Counted from the first letter of the stretch, positions 1 to 15,151 are shown. The stretch: DNA of 64,000 bases from Tenodera sinensis (GCA_030765045.1 CM060966.1:62427786-62491785); one strand, 5' to 3'. Numbers and translations: made by a program. Notes: generated by a model from the letters alone, not told the origin.

Positions 1-3000
1 TGATGTACATTTCTTGTATGTACAATGAAAATGTGTAAGTTTTGATGTACATTTCTTGTATATACAATGAAAATGTGTAAGTTTTGATGTACATTTCTTG
101 TCTGTACAATGAAAATGTGTATGTTTTGATGTACATTTCTTTATTGTACAACGAAAATGTGTAGTTTTGCTGTACATTTCTTGTATATACAATGAAAGTG
201 TGTAAGTTTTGATGTACATTTCTTGTATGTACAATGAAAATGTGTAGTTTTGATGTACATTTCTTGTATATACAAAGAAAATGTGTAGTTTTGATGTACG
301 TTTCTTGTATATACAATGAAAATGTGTAAGTTTTGATGTACATTTCTTGTATATACAATGAAATTGTGTAAGTTTTGATGTACATTTCTTGTATATACAA
401 TGAAAGTGTGTAAGTTTTGATGTACATTTCTTGTATGTACAATGAAAATGTGTAGTTTTGATGTACATTTCTTGCATATACAATGAAAATGTGTATGTTT
501 TGATGTACATTTCTTGTATTTACAATGAAAATGTGTATCCTTTGATGTACATTTCTTGTATTTACAATGAAAATGTGTATGTTTTGATGTACATTTCTTG
601 TATTTACAATGAAAATGTGTATGTTTTGATGTACATTTCTTGTATATACAATGATAATGTGTATGTTTTGATGTACATTTCTTGTATATACAATGAAGGT
701 GTGTAAGTTTTGATGTACATTTCTTGTATGTACAATGAAAGTGTGTAGTTTTGATGTACATTTCTTGCATATACAATGAAAATGTGTATGTTTTGATGTA
801 CATTTCTTGTATTTACAATGAAAATGTGTATGTTTTGATGTACATTTCTTGTATTTACAATGAAAATGTGTATGTTTTGATGTACATTTCTTGTATTTAC
901 AATGAAAATGTGTATGTTTTGATGTACATTTCTTGTATATACAATGAAAATGTGTAGTTTTGATGTACATTTCTTGTATTTACAATGAAAATGTGTAAGT
1001 TTTGATGTACATTTCTTGAGTGCACAATGAAAATGTGTAGCTTTGATGTACATTCCTTGTATATACAATGAAAGTGTGTATGTTTTGATGTACATTCCTT
1101 GTATATACAATGAAAATGTGTAAGTTTTTGATGTACATTTCTTGTATATACAATGAAAATGTGTAAGTTTTTGATGTACATTTCTTGTATATACAATGAA
1201 AATGTGTAAGTTTTGATGTACATTTCTTGCATATACAATGAAAATGTGTAAGTTTTTGAAGTACATTTCATGTATATACAATGAAAATGTGTAAGTTTTG
1301 ATGTACATTTCTTGCATATACAATGAAAATGTGTATGTTTTGATGTACATTTCTTGCATATACAATGAAAATGTGTAAGTTTTGATGTACATTTCTTGCA
1401 TATACAATGAAAATGTGTAAGTTTTTGATGTACATTTCTTGTATGTACAATGAAAATGTGTAAGTTTTGAAGTACATTTCTTCTATATACAATGAAAATG
1501 TGTAAGTTTTGATGTACATTCCTTGTATATACAATGAAAATGTGTAAGTTTTGATGTACATTTCTTGCTTTACAATGAAAATGTGTAAGTTTTTGATGTA
1601 CATATCTTGTATATACAATGAAAATGTGTAAGTTTTGATGTACATTTCTTGCTTATACAATGAAAATGTGTAAGTTTTTGATGTACATTCCTTGTATATT
1701 CAATGAAAATGTGTAAGTTTTGATGTACATTTCTTGCATATACAATGAAAATGTGTAAGTTTTTGATGTACATTTCTTGTATATACAATGAAAATGTGTA
1801 AGTTTTTATGTACATTTCTTGAGTGCACAATGAAAATGTGTAGTTTTGATGTACATTCCTTGTATATACAATGAAACTGTGTATGTTTTGATGTACATTC
1901 CTTGTATATACAATGAAAATGTGTAAGTTTTGATGTACATTTCTTGCATATACAATGAAAATGTGTAAGTTTTTGATGTACATTTCTTGTATATACAATG
2001 AAAATGTGTAAGTTTTTATGTACATTTCTTGAGTGCACAATGAAAATGTGTAAGTTTTGAAGTACATTTCTTGTATATACAATGAAAATGTGTAAGTTTT
2101 GATGTACATTCCTTGTATATACAATGAAAATGTGTATGCTTTGATGTACATTCCTTGTATATACAATGAAAATGTGTAAGTTTAGATGTACATTTCTTGC
2201 ATATACAATGAAAATGTGTAAGTTTTTTATGTACATTTCTTGTATGTACAATGAAAATGTGTAAGTTTTGAATTATATTTCTTGTATATACAATGAAAAT
2301 GTGTAAGTTTTTATGTACATTTCTTGAGTGCACAATGAAAATGTGTAAGTTTTTATGTACATTTCTTGTATATAGAATGAAAATGTGTAAGTTTTGATGC
2401 ACATTTCTTGTATATACAATGAAAATATGTAGTTTTGATGTACATTTCTTGTATACACAATGAAAATGTGTAAGTTTTGATGTACATTTCTTGTCTGTAC
2501 AATGAAAATCTGTATGTTTTGATGTACATTTCTTGAGTGTACAATGAAAATGTGTAAGTTTTGATGTACATTTCTTGAGTGCACAATGAAAATGTGTAAG
2601 TTTTGATGTACATTTTTTGTACATACAATGAAAATGTGTAGTTTTGATGTACATTTCTTTAATGTACAATGAAAATATCTAAGCTTTGATGTACAATTCT
2701 TGTATATACAACGAAAATGTGTAAATTTTGATGTACATTTCTTCTATGTACAATGAAAATGTGTAGGTTTTGATGTACATTTCTTGTATGTACAATGAAA
2801 ACGTGTAAGTTTTGATGTACATTTCTTGTATACACAATGAAAATGTGTATGTTTTCATGTACATTTATTGTATATGCAATGAAAATGTGTGAGCTTTGAT
2901 GTACAATTCTTGTATATACAATGAAGATGTGTAAGTTTTGATGTACATTTCTTGTATATACAATGAAAATGTGTAAGTTTTGATGCACATTTCTTGTATA

Positions 3001-6000
3001 TACATTGAAAATGTGTAGTTTTGATGTATATTTCTTGTATATACAATGAAAATGTGTAAGTTTTGATGTACATTTCTTGCACATACAATGAAAATGTGTA
3101 AGTTTTGATGTACATTTCTTGAGTGTACAATGAAAATGTGTAAGTTTTGATGTACATTTCTTGACTGCACAATGAAAATGTGTAAGTTTTGATGTACATT
3201 TCTTGTATATGCAATGAAAATGTGTAAGTTTTGATTTACATTTCTTGTCTGTACAATGAAAATGTGTATGTTTTGATGTACATTTCTTTAGTGTACAACG
3301 AAAATGTGTAGTTTTGATGTACATTTCTTGTATATACAAAGAAAATGTGTAGTTTTGATGTACGTTTCTTGTATATACAATGAAAATGTGTAAGTTTTGA
3401 TGTACATTTCTTGTATATACAATGAAATTGTGTAAGTTTTGATGTACATTTCTTGTATATACAATGAAAGTGTGTAAGTTTTGATGTACATTTCTTGTAT
3501 GTACAATGAAAATGTGTAGTTTTGATGTACATTTCTTGCATATACAATGAAAATGTGTATGTTTTGATGTACATTTCTTGTATTTACAATGAAAATGTGT
3601 ATCCTTTGATGTACATTTCTTGTATTTACAATGAAAATGTGTATGTTTTGATGTACATTTCTTGTATTTACAATGAAAATGTGTATGTTTTGATGTACAT
3701 TTCTTGTATATACAATGAAAATGTGTATGTTTGGATGTACATTTCTTGTATATACAATGAAGGTGTGTAAGTTTTGATGTACATTTCTTGTATGTACAAT
3801 GAAAGTGTGTAGTTTTGATGTACATTTCTTGCATATACAATGAAAATGTGTATGTTTTGATGTACATTTCTTGTATTTACAATGAAAATGTGTATGTTTT
3901 GATGTACATTTCTTGTATTTACAATGAAAATGTGTATGTTTTGATGTACATTTCTTGTATTTACAATGAAAATGTGTATGTTTTGATGTACATTTCTTGT
4001 ATATACAATGAAAATGTGTAGTTTTGATGTACATTTCTTGTATTTACAATGAAAATGTGTAAGTTTTGATGTACATTTCTTGAGTGCACAATGAAAATGT
4101 GTAGTTTTGATGTACATTCCTTGTATATACAATGAAAGTCTGTATGTTTTGATGTACATTCCTTGTATATACAATGAAAATGTGTAAGTTTTTGATGTAC
4201 ATTTCTTGTATATACAATGAAAATGTGTAAGTTTTTGATGTACATTTCTTGTATATACAATGAAAATGTGTAAGTTTTGATGTACATTTCTTGCATATAC
4301 AATGAAAATGTGTAAGTTTTTGAAGTACATTTCATGTATATACAATGAAAATGTGTAAGTTTTGATGTACATTTCTTGCATATACAATGAAAATGTGTAT
4401 GTTTTGATGTACATTTCTTGCATATACAATGAAAATGTGTAAGTTTTGATGTACATTTCTTGCATATACAATGAAAATGTGTAAGTTTTTGATGTACATT
4501 TCTTGTATGTACAATGAAAATGTGTAAGTTTTGAAGTACATTTCTTCTATATACAATGAAAATGTGTAAGTTTTGATGTACATTCCTTGTATATACAATG
4601 AAAATGTGTAAGTTTTGATGTACATTTCTTGCTTTACAATGAAAATGTGTAAGTTTTTGATGTACATTTCTTGTATATACAATGAAAATGTGTAAGTTTT
4701 GATGTACATTTCTTGCTTATACAATGAAAATGTGTAAGTTTTTGATGTACATTCCTTGTATATTCAATGAAAATGTGTAAGTTTTGATGTACATTTCTTG
4801 CATATACAATGAAAATGTGTAAGTTTTTGATGTACATTTCTTGTATATACAATGAAAATGTGTAAGTTTTTATGTACATTTCTTGAGTGCACAATGAAAA
4901 TGTGTAGTTTTGATGTACATTCCTTGTATATACAATGAAACTGTGTATGTTTTGATGTACATTCCTTGTATATACAATGAAAATGTGTAAGTTTTGATGT
5001 ACATTTCTTGCATATACAATGAAAATGTGTAAGTTTTTGATGTACATTTCTTGTATATACAATGAAAATGTGTAAGTTTTTATGTACATTTCTTGAGTGC
5101 ACAATGAAAATGTGTAAGTTTTGAAGTACATTTCTTGTATATACAATGAAAATGTGTAAGTTTTGATGTACATTCCTTGTATATACTATGAAAATGTGTA
5201 TGCTTTGATGTACATTCCTTGTATATACAATGAAAATGTGTAAGTTTAGATGTATATTTCTTGCATATACAATGAAAATGTGTAAGTTTTTTATGTACAT
5301 TTCTTGTATGTACAATGAAAATGTGTAAGTTTTGAATTATATTTCTTGTATATACAATGAAAATGTGTAAGTTTTTATGTACATTTCTTGAGTGCACAAT
5401 GAAAATGTGTAAGTTTTTATGTACATTTCTTGTATATAGAATGAAGATGTGTAAGTTTTGATGCACATTTCTTGTATATACAATGAAAATATGTAGTTTT
5501 GATGTACATTTCTTGTATACACAATGAAAATGTGTAAGTTTTGATGTACATTTCTTGTCTGTACAATGAAAATCTGTATGTTTTGATGTACATTTCTTGA
5601 GTGTACAATGAAAATGTGTAAGTTTTGATGTACATTTCTTGAGTGCACAATGAAAATGTGTAAGTTTTGATGTACATTTTTTGTACATACAATGAAAATG
5701 TGTAGTTTTGATGTACATTTCTTTAATGTACAATGAAAATATCTAAGCTTTGATGTACAATTCTTGTATATACAATGAAAATGTGTAAATTTTGATGTAC
5801 ATTTCTTCTATGTACAATGAAAATGTGTAGGTTTTGATGTACATTTCTTGTATGTACAATGAAAACGTGTAAGTTTTGATGTACATTTCTTGTATACACA
5901 ATGAAAATGTGTATGTTTTCATGTACATTTTTTGTATATGCAATGAAAATGTGTGAGCTTTGATGTACAATTCTTGTATATACAATGAAGATGTGTAAGT

Positions 6001-7582
6001 TTTGATGTACATTTCTTGTATATACAATGAAAATGTGTAAGTTTTGATGCACATTTCTTGTATATACATTGAAAATGTGTAGTTTTGATGTATATTTCTT
6101 GTATATACAATGAAAATGTGTAAGTTTTGATGTACATTTCTTGTATGTACAATGAAAATGTGTAAGTTTTGATGTAAATTTCTTGCACATACAATGAAAA
6201 TGTGTAAGTTTTGATGTACATTTCTTGAGTGTACAATGAAAATGTGTAAGTTTTGATGTACATTTCTTGACTGCACAATGAAAATGTGTAAGTTTTGATG
6301 TACATTTCTTGTATATGCAATGAAAATGTGTAAGTTTTGATTTACATTTCTTGTCTGTACAATGAAAATGTGTATGTTTTGATGTACATTTCTTTAGTGT
6401 ACAACGAAAATGTGTAGTTTTGATGTACATTTCTTGTATATACAATGAAAATGTTTATGTTTTGCTGTACATTTCTTGTATATACAATGAAAATGTGTAT
6501 CTTTTTATGTATATTTCTTGTATATACAATGAAAATGTGTATGTTTTCATGTACATTTCTTGTATATACAATGAAAATGTGTAAGTTTTGATGTACATTC
6601 TTGTATATAAAATGAAAATGTGTATGTTTTGGAGTACATTTTTGTATATACAATGAAAATGTGTAGTTTTGATGTATATTTCTTGTATATGCAATGAAAA
6701 TGTGTAAGCTTTAATGTACATTCTTGTATATAAAATGAAAATGTGTATGTTTTGATGTACATTTCTTGTATATACAATGAAAATGTGTATGCTTTGACGT
6801 ACATTTCTTGTATGTACAATGAAAATGTGTAAGTTTTGATGTACATTTCTTGTATATACAATGAAAATGTGTATGCTTTGATGTACATTTCTTGAGTGTA
6901 CAACGAAAATGTGTAGTTTTGATGTACTATTCTTGTATATACAATGAAAATGTGTATGTTTTGAAGTACATTTCTTGTATGTAAAATGAAAATATGTAAG
7001 CTTTGATGTACAATTCTTGTATATACAATGAAAATGTGTATGCTTTGATGTACATTTCTTGTATGTACAATGAAAATGTGTAAGTTTTGATGTACATTCT
7101 TGTATATAAAATGAAAATGTGTATGTTTTGAAGTACATTTCTTGTATACACAATGAAAATGTGTAGTTTTGATGTACATTTCTTGTATGTGCAATGAAAA
7201 TGTGTAAGTTTTGATGTACATTCTTGTATATAAAATGAAAATGTGTATGTTTTGATGTACATTTCTTTAATATACAATGAAAATATGTAAGCTTTGATGT
7301 ACAACTCTTGTATATACAATGAAAATGTGTATGTTTTGAAGTACATTTCTTGTATATACACTGAAAATGTGTAGTTTTGATGTACATTTCTTTAATGTAC
7401 AATTAAAATATGTAAGCTTTGATGTACAATTCTTGTATATACAATGAAAATGTGTAAGTTTTGATGTACATTTCTTCTATGTACAATGAAAATGTGTAGG
7501 TTTTGATGTACATTTCTTGTATGTACAATGAAAACGTGTAAGTTTTTATGCACATTTCTTGTATATACAATGAAAATGTGTA
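1..7582. repeat. Large segmental satellite repeat, copy 1 (8,677-bp offset)
   Basis: Every base from the window start to about 7,582 has a counterpart 8,677 bp further on, or 15,249 bp further on beyond the retrotransposon. The 6,572-bp change of offset equals the element (6,568 bp) plus the 4-bp target duplication. I noticed only a handful of substitutions by eye, for example T at 144 versus G at 8,821, G at 4,744 versus T at 13,421, and A at 6,984 versus C at 22,233. The true left edge lies at or before the window start. Copy 1 diverges from copy 2 at about 7,583. It contains two 3,064-bp sub-units and no retrotransposon. Confidence 0.93.
245..6420. repeat. Tandem pair of ~3,064-bp higher-order units (first block)
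   Basis: Monomer variants at about 245-3,308 recur in the same order at about 3,309-6,420, offset 3,064 bp (~73 monomers). Examples: the AAAG variant at about 269 and 3,333; the TATCCTTTG junction at about 537 and 3,601; the AAGGTGTG monomer near 695 and 3,759. Unit 2 has one extra monomer near 6,142-6,183, after which the offset becomes 3,106. Unit 1 carries two extra monomers near its left edge. The units differ at a modest number of sites, for example T at 654 versus A at 3,718, and more often than the two 8,677-bp copies do, so this duplication is the older one. Confidence 0.9.
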
Positions 7583-8677
7583 CGTTTTGATGTACATTGC
7601 TTGTATATACAATGAAAATGTGTAAGTTTTGATTTGCGTTTCCTTATATACAATGAAAATGTGTAACTTTTGATGTGCATTTCTTGCATATACTGTGAAA
7701 ATATGCAAGCTTTTGATGTACATTTCCTGTATGTACAATGAAAATGTGTAAGTTTTGATGTACATTTCTTGCATATACTATGAAAATGTGTAAGTTTTTG
7801 ATGTGCATTTCTTGTATGTACAATGAAAATGTGTAAGTTTTGATGTACATTTCTTGTGTATACAATGAAAGTGTGTATGTTTTGATGTACATTTCTTGAG
7901 TGTACAATGAAAATGTGTAAGTTTTGATGTACATTTCTTGAGTGCACAATGAAAATGGGTAAGTTTTGATGTACATTTCTTGTATATACAATGAAAATGT
8001 GTAGGTTTTGATGTACATTTCTTGTCTGTACAATGAAAATGTGTATGTTTTGATGTACATTTCTTTAGTGTACAACGAAAATGTGTAGTTTTGATGTACA
8101 TTTCTTGTATATACAATGAAAATGTGTATGTTTTGATGTACATTTCTTGTATATACAATGAAAATGTGTATGTTTTGATGTACATTTCTTGTATATACAA
8201 TGAAAATGTGTAAGCTATGATGTACATTTATTGTATATACAATGAAGATGTGTATGTTTTAATGTACATTTCTTGTATGTACAATGAAAATGTGTAAGTT
8301 TTGAAGTACATTTATTGTATATACAATGAAAATGTGTAAGTTTTGATGTACATTTATTGTATATACAATGAAAATGTGTATGTTTTGATGTACATTTCTT
8401 GTATATACAATGAAAATGTGTAAGTTTTGATGTACATTTATTGTATATACAATGAAAATGTGTATGTTTTGATGTACATTTCTTGTATGTACAATGAAAA
8501 TGTGTAAGTTTTGATGTAGATTCTTGTATATACAATGAAAATGTGTATGTTTTGAAGTACATTTCTTGTATATACAAAGAAAATGTGTAGCTTTGATGTA
8601 CGTTTCTTGTATGTACAATGAAAATGTGTAAGTTTTGATGTACATTTCTTGTATGTACAATGAAGATGTGTATGTTT
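7583..8677. repeat. Satellite stretch between the two large copies
   Basis: About 1.1 kb of the same 42-bp satellite that is present between copy 1 and copy 2 and has no equivalent after copy 2, where the array diverges at 22,831. Its first ~150 bp, with the short CTTATATACAATG monomer and the ACTGTGAAAATATG monomer, resemble 24,771-24,930. Several monomers here have TTATTGTATATAC centres (about 8,226, 8,308, 8,350 and 8,450). No gene is seen. Confidence 0.8.
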
Positions 8678-8921
8678 TGATGTACATTTCTTGTATGTAC
8701 AATGAAAATGTGTAAGTTTTGATGTACATTTCTTGTATATACAATGAAAATGTGTAAGTTTTGATGTACATTTCTTGTCTGTACAATGAAAATGTGTATG
8801 TTTTGATGTACATTTCTTTAGTGTACAACGAAAATGTGTAGTTTTGCTGTACATTTCTTGTATATACAATGAAAGTGTGTAAGTTTTGATGTACATTTCT
8901 TGTATGTACAATGAAAATGTG

Positions 8922-11900
8922 TAGTTTTGATGTACATTTCTTGTATATACAAAGAAAATGTGTAGTTTTGATGTACGTTTCTTGTATATACAATGAAAAT
9001 GTGTAAGTTTTGATGTACATTTCTTGTATATACAATGAAATTGTGTAAGTTTTGATGTACATTTCTTGTATATACAATGAAAGTGTGTAAGTTTTGATGT
9101 ACATTTCTTGTATGTACAATGAAAATGTGTAGTTTTGATGTACATTTCTTGCATATACAATGAAAATGTGTATGTTTTGATGTACATTTCTTGTATTTAC
9201 AATGAAAATGTGTATCCTTTGATGTACATTTCTTGTATTTACAATGAAAATGTGTATGTTTTGATGTACATTTCTTGTATTTACAATGAAAATGTGTATG
9301 TTTTGATGTACATTTCTTGTATATACAATGATAATGTGTATGTTTTGATGTACATTTCTTGTATATACAATGAAGGTGTGTAAGTTTTGATGTACATTTC
9401 TTGTATGTACAATGAAAGTGTGTAGTTTTGATGTACATTTCTTGCATATACAATGAAAATGTGTATGTTTTGATGTACATTTCTTGTATTTACAATGAAA
9501 ATGTGTATGTTTTGATGTACATTTCTTGTATTTACAATGAAAATGTGTATGTTTTGATGTACATTTCTTGTATTTACAATGAAAATGTGTATGTTTTGAT
9601 GTACATTTCTTGTATATACAATGAAAATGTGTAGTTTTGATGTACATTTCTTGTATTTACAATGAAAATGTGTAAGTTTTGATGTACATTTCTTGAGTGC
9701 ACAATGAAAATGTGTAGCTTTGATGTACATTCCTTGTATATACAATGAAAGTGTGTATGTTTTGATGTACATTCCTTGTATATACAATGAAAATGTGTAA
9801 GTTTTTGATGTACATTTCTTGTATATACAATGAAAATGTGTAAGTTTTTGATGTACATTTCTTGTATATACAATGAAAATGTGTAAGTTTTGATGTACAT
9901 TTCTTGCATATACAATGAAAATGTGTAAGTTTTTGAAGTACATTTCATGTATATACAATGAAAATGTGTAAGTTTTGATGTACATTTCTTGCATATACAA
10001 TGAAAATGTGTATGTTTTGATGTACATTTCTTGCATATACAATGAAAATGTGTAAGTTTTGATGTACATTTCTTGCATATACAATGAAAATGTGTAAGTT
10101 TTTGATGTACATTTCTTGTATGTACAATGAAAATGTGTAAGTTTTGAAGTACATTTCTTCTATATACAATGAAAATGTGTAAGTTTTGATGTACATTCCT
10201 TGTATATACAATGAAAATGTGTAAGTTTTGATGTACATTTCTTGCTTTACAATGAAAATGTGTAAGTTTTTGATGTACATATCTTGTATATACAATGAAA
10301 ATGTGTAAGTTTTGATGTACATTTCTTGCTTATACAATGAAAATGTGTAAGTTTTTGATGTACATTCCTTGTATATTCAATGAAAATGTGTAAGTTTTGA
10401 TGTACATTTCTTGCATATACAATGAAAATGTGTAAGTTTTTGATGTACATTTCTTGTATATACAATGAAAATGTGTAAGTTTTTATGTACATTTCTTGAG
10501 TGCACAATGAAAATGTGTAGTTTTGATGTACATTCCTTGTATATACAATGAAACTGTGTATGTTTTGATGTACATTCCTTGTATATACAATGAAAATGTG
10601 TAAGTTTTGATGTACATTTCTTGCATATACAATGAAAATGTGTAAGTTTTTGATGTACATTTCTTGTATATACAATGAAAATGTGTAAGTTTTTATGTAC
10701 ATTTCTTGAGTGCACAATGAAAATGTGTAAGTTTTGAAGTACATTTCTTGTATATACAATGAAAATGTGTAAGTTTTGATGTACATTCCTTGTATATACA
10801 ATGAAAATGTGTATGCTTTGATGTACATTCCTTGTATATACAATGAAAATGTGTAAGTTTAGATGTACATTTCTTGCATATACAATGAAAATGTGTAAGT
10901 TTTTTATGTACATTTCTTGTATGTACAATGAAAATGTGTAAGTTTTGAATTATATTTCTTGTATATACAATGAAAATGTGTAAGTTTTTATGTACATTTC
11001 TTGAGTGCACAATGAAAATGTGTAAGTTTTTATGTACATTTCTTGTATATAGAATGAAAATGTGTAAGTTTTGATGCACATTTCTTGTATATACAATGAA
11101 AATATGTAGTTTTGATGTACATTTCTTGTATACACAATGAAAATGTGTAAGTTTTGATGTACATTTCTTGTCTGTACAATGAAAATCTGTATGTTTTGAT
11201 GTACATTTCTTGAGTGTACAATGAAAATGTGTAAGTTTTGATGTACATTTCTTGAGTGCACAATGAAAATGTGTAAGTTTTGATGTACATTTTTTGTACA
11301 TACAATGAAAATGTGTAGTTTTGATGTACATTTCTTTAATGTACAATGAAAATATCTAAGCTTTGATGTACAATTCTTGTATATACAACGAAAATGTGTA
11401 AATTTTGATGTACATTTCTTCTATGTACAATGAAAATGTGTAGGTTTTGATGTACATTTCTTGTATGTACAATGAAAACGTGTAAGTTTTGATGTACATT
11501 TCTTGTATACACAATGAAAATGTGTATGTTTTCATGTACATTTATTGTATATGCAATGAAAATGTGTGAGCTTTGATGTACAATTCTTGTATATACAATG
11601 AAGATGTGTAAGTTTTGATGTACATTTCTTGTATATACAATGAAAATGTGTAAGTTTTGATGCACATTTCTTGTATATACATTGAAAATGTGTAGTTTTG
11701 ATGTATATTTCTTGTATATACAATGAAAATGTGTAAGTTTTGATGTACATTTCTTGCACATACAATGAAAATGTGTAAGTTTTGATGTACATTTCTTGAG
11801 TGTACAATGAAAATGTGTAAGTTTTGATGTACATTTCTTGACTGCACAATGAAAATGTGTAAGTTTTGATGTACATTTCTTGTATATGCAATGAAAATGT

Positions 11901-14900
11901 GTAAGTTTTGATTTACATTTCTTGTCTGTACAATGAAAATGTGTATGTTTTGATGTACATTTCTTTAGTGTACAACGAAAATGTGTAGTTTTGATGTACA
12001 TTTCTTGTATATACAAAGAAAATGTGTAGTTTTGATGTACGTTTCTTGTATATACAATGAAAATGTGTAAGTTTTGATGTACATTTCTTGTATATACAAT
12101 GAAATTGTGTAAGTTTTGATGTACATTTCTTGTATATACAATGAAAGTGTGTAAGTTTTGATGTACATTTCTTGTATGTACAATGAAAATGTGTAGTTTT
12201 GATGTACATTTCTTGCATATACAATGAAAATGTGTATGTTTTGATGTACATTTCTTGTATTTACAATGAAAATGTGTATCCTTTGATGTACATTTCTTGT
12301 ATTTACAATGAAAATGTGTATGTTTTGATGTACATTTCTTGTATTTACAATGAAAATGTGTATGTTTTGATGTACATTTCTTGTATATACAATGAAAATG
12401 TGTATGTTTGGATGTACATTTCTTGTATATACAATGAAGGTGTGTAAGTTTTGATGTACATTTCTTGTATGTACAATGAAAGTGTGTAGTTTTGATGTAC
12501 ATTTCTTGCATATACAATGAAAATGTGTATGTTTTGATGTACATTTCTTGTATTTACAATGAAAATGTGTATGTTTTGATGTACATTTCTTGTATTTACA
12601 ATGAAAATGTGTATGTTTTGATGTACATTTCTTGTATTTACAATGAAAATGTGTATGTTTTGATGTACATTTCTTGTATATACAATGAAAATGTGTAGTT
12701 TTGATGTACATTTCTTGTATTTACAATGAAAATGTGTAAGTTTTGATGTACATTTCTTGAGTGCACAATGAAAATGTGTAGTTTTGATGTACATTCCTTG
12801 TATATACAATGAAAGTCTGTATGTTTTGATGTACATTCCTTGTATATACAATGAAAATGTGTAAGTTTTTGATGTACATTTCTTGTATATACAATGAAAA
12901 TGTGTAAGTTTTTGATGTACATTTCTTGTATATACAATGAAAATGTGTAAGTTTTGATGTACATTTCTTGCATATACAATGAAAATGTGTAAGTTTTTGA
13001 AGTACATTTCATGTATATACAATGAAAATGTGTAAGTTTTGATGTACATTTCTTGCATATACAATGAAAATGTGTATGTTTTGATGTACATTTCTTGCAT
13101 ATACAATGAAAATGTGTAAGTTTTGATGTACATTTCTTGCATATACAATGAAAATGTGTAAGTTTTTGATGTACATTTCTTGTATGTACAATGAAAATGT
13201 GTAAGTTTTGAAGTACATTTCTTCTATATACAATGAAAATGTGTAAGTTTTGATGTACATTCCTTGTATATACAATGAAAATGTGTAAGTTTTGATGTAC
13301 ATTTCTTGCTTTACAATGAAAATGTGTAAGTTTTTGATGTACATTTCTTGTATATACAATGAAAATGTGTAAGTTTTGATGTACATTTCTTGCTTATACA
13401 ATGAAAATGTGTAAGTTTTTTATGTACATTCCTTGTATATTCAATGAAAATGTGTAAGTTTTGATGTACATTTCTTGCATATACAATGAAAATGTGTAAG
13501 TTTTTGATGTACATTTCTTGTATATACAATGAAAATGTGTAAGTTTTTATGTACATTTCTTGAGTGCACAATGAAAATGTGTAGTTTTGATGTACATTCC
13601 TTGTATATACAATGAAACTGTGTATGTTTTGATGTACATTCCTTGTATATACAATGAAAATGTGTAAGTTTTGATGTACATTTCTTGCATATACAATGAA
13701 AATGTGTAAGTTTTTGATGTACATTTCTTGTATATACAATGAAAATGTGTAAGTTTTTATGTACATTTCTTGAGTGCACAATGAAAATGTGTAAGTTTTG
13801 AAGTACATTTCTTGTATATACAATGAAAATGTGTAAGTTTTGATGTACATTCCTTGTATATACTATGAAAATGTGTATGCTTTGATGTACATTCCTTGTA
13901 TATACAATGAAAATGTGTAAGTTTAGATGTATATTTCTTGCATATACAATGAAAATGTGTAAGTTTTTTATGTACATTTCTTGTATGTACAATGAAAATG
14001 TGTAAGTTTTGAATTATATTTCTTGTATATACAATGAAAATGTGTAAGTTTTTATGTACATTTCTTGAGTGCACAATGAAAATGTGTAAGTTTTTATGTA
14101 CATTTCTTGTATATAGAATGAAGATGTGTAAGTTTTGATGCACATTTCTTGTATATACAATGAAAATATGTAGTTTTGATGTACATTTCTTGTATACACA
14201 ATGAAAATGTGTAAGTTTTGATGTACATTTCTTGTCTGTACAATGAAAATCTGTATGTTTTGATGTACATTTCTTGAGTGTACAATGAAAATGTGTAAGT
14301 TTTGATGTACATTTCTTGAGTGCACAATGAAAATGTGTAAGTTTTGATGTACATTTTTTGTACATACAATGAAAATGTGTAGTTTTGATGTACATTTCTT
14401 TAATGTACAATGAAAATATCTAAGCTTTGATGTACAATTCTTGTATATACAATGAAAATGTGTAAATTTTGATGTACATTTCTTCTATGTACAATGAAAA
14501 TGTGTAGGTTTTGATGTACATTTCTTGTATGTACAATGAAAACGTGTAAGTTTTGATGTACATTTCTTGTATACACAATGAAAATGTGTATGTTTTCATG
14601 TACATTTTTTGTATATGCAATGAAAATGTGTGAGCTTTGATGTACAATTCTTGTATATACAATGAAGATGTGTAAGTTTTGATGTACATTTCTTGTATAT
14701 ACAATGAAAATGTGTAAGTTTTGATGCACATTTCTTGTATATACATTGAAAATGTGTAGTTTTGATGTATATTTCTTGTATATACAATGAAAATGTGTAA
14801 GTTTTGATGTACATTTCTTGTATGTACAATGAAAATGTGTAAGTTTTGATGTAAATTTCTTGCACATACAATGAAAATGTGTAAGTTTTGATGTACATTT

Positions 14901-15097
14901 CTTGAGTGTACAATGAAAATGTGTAAGTTTTGATGTACATTTCTTGACTGCACAATGAAAATGTGTAAGTTTTGATGTACATTTCTTGTATATGCAATGA
15001 AAATGTGTAAGTTTTGATTTACATTTCTTGTCTGTACAATGAAAATGTGTATGTTTTGATGTACATTTCTTTAGTGTACAACGAAAATGTGTAGTTT
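8922..15097. repeat. Tandem pair of ~3,064-bp higher-order units (second block)
   Basis: The counterpart of the first block, 8,677 bp downstream. The unit boundary is at about 11,985. Differences that separate unit 1 from unit 2 in the first block are preserved here: T at 9,331 and A at 12,395 mirror T at 654 and A at 3,718. That shows the pair was copied as one piece after the two units had diverged. The block ends about 50 bp before the retrotransposon. Confidence 0.9.
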
Positions 15098-15147
15098 TGA
15101 TGTACATTTCTTGTATATACAATGAAAATGTTTATGTTTTGCTGTAC

Positions 15148-15151
15148 ATTT
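15148..15151. other. Target site duplication, left copy (ATTT)
   Basis: The four bases ATTT directly before the TGTAAC start of the 5' LTR are repeated directly after the 3' LTR at 21,720-21,723. Joining the flanks through one ATTT restores an ordinary monomer, GCTGTACATTTCTTG. That exact monomer is present uninterrupted at the equivalent point of copy 1 (about 6,464-6,478). Four to six bases is the usual duplication length for Ty3/gypsy integrases. A five-base duplication does not fit. Confidence 0.93.

Larger units (their letters stand above)
1..15151. repeat. 42-bp satellite array, left arm
   Basis: Uninterrupted head-to-tail array of a ~42-bp monomer. A typical plus-strand copy reads, in pieces, TTTTGATGTACATTTC, TTGTATATACAA, TGAAAATGTGTAAG (10 G/C of 42). 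Most length variation is 41, 42 or 43 bp and sits at the junction, which ends TAAG, TATG, TAG or TAGG and is followed by three to six T. Sequence variation between monomers clusters in the ~6 bases between the conserved blocks TTTCTTG and ACAATGAAAATG: TATATA, TATGTA, AGTGTA, AGTGCA, CATATA, TATTTA, CACATA and CTGTA are recurrent variants. No gene, promoter or non-satellite insertion is seen in this stretch. All open frames here are by-products of the repeat, because the minus strand of the consensus has no stop in any frame and the period is divisible by three. The array is organised into higher-order units described separately. Confidence 0.98.

Noticed and set aside
458..957. Plus-strand repeat frames (MYISCIYNENVYVL type), recurring at 3,522, 9,135, 12,199 and 36,578
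   Set aside because: They exist only where the junction is TATG in successive 42-bp monomers, and they end as soon as a TAAG or TAG junction occurs.
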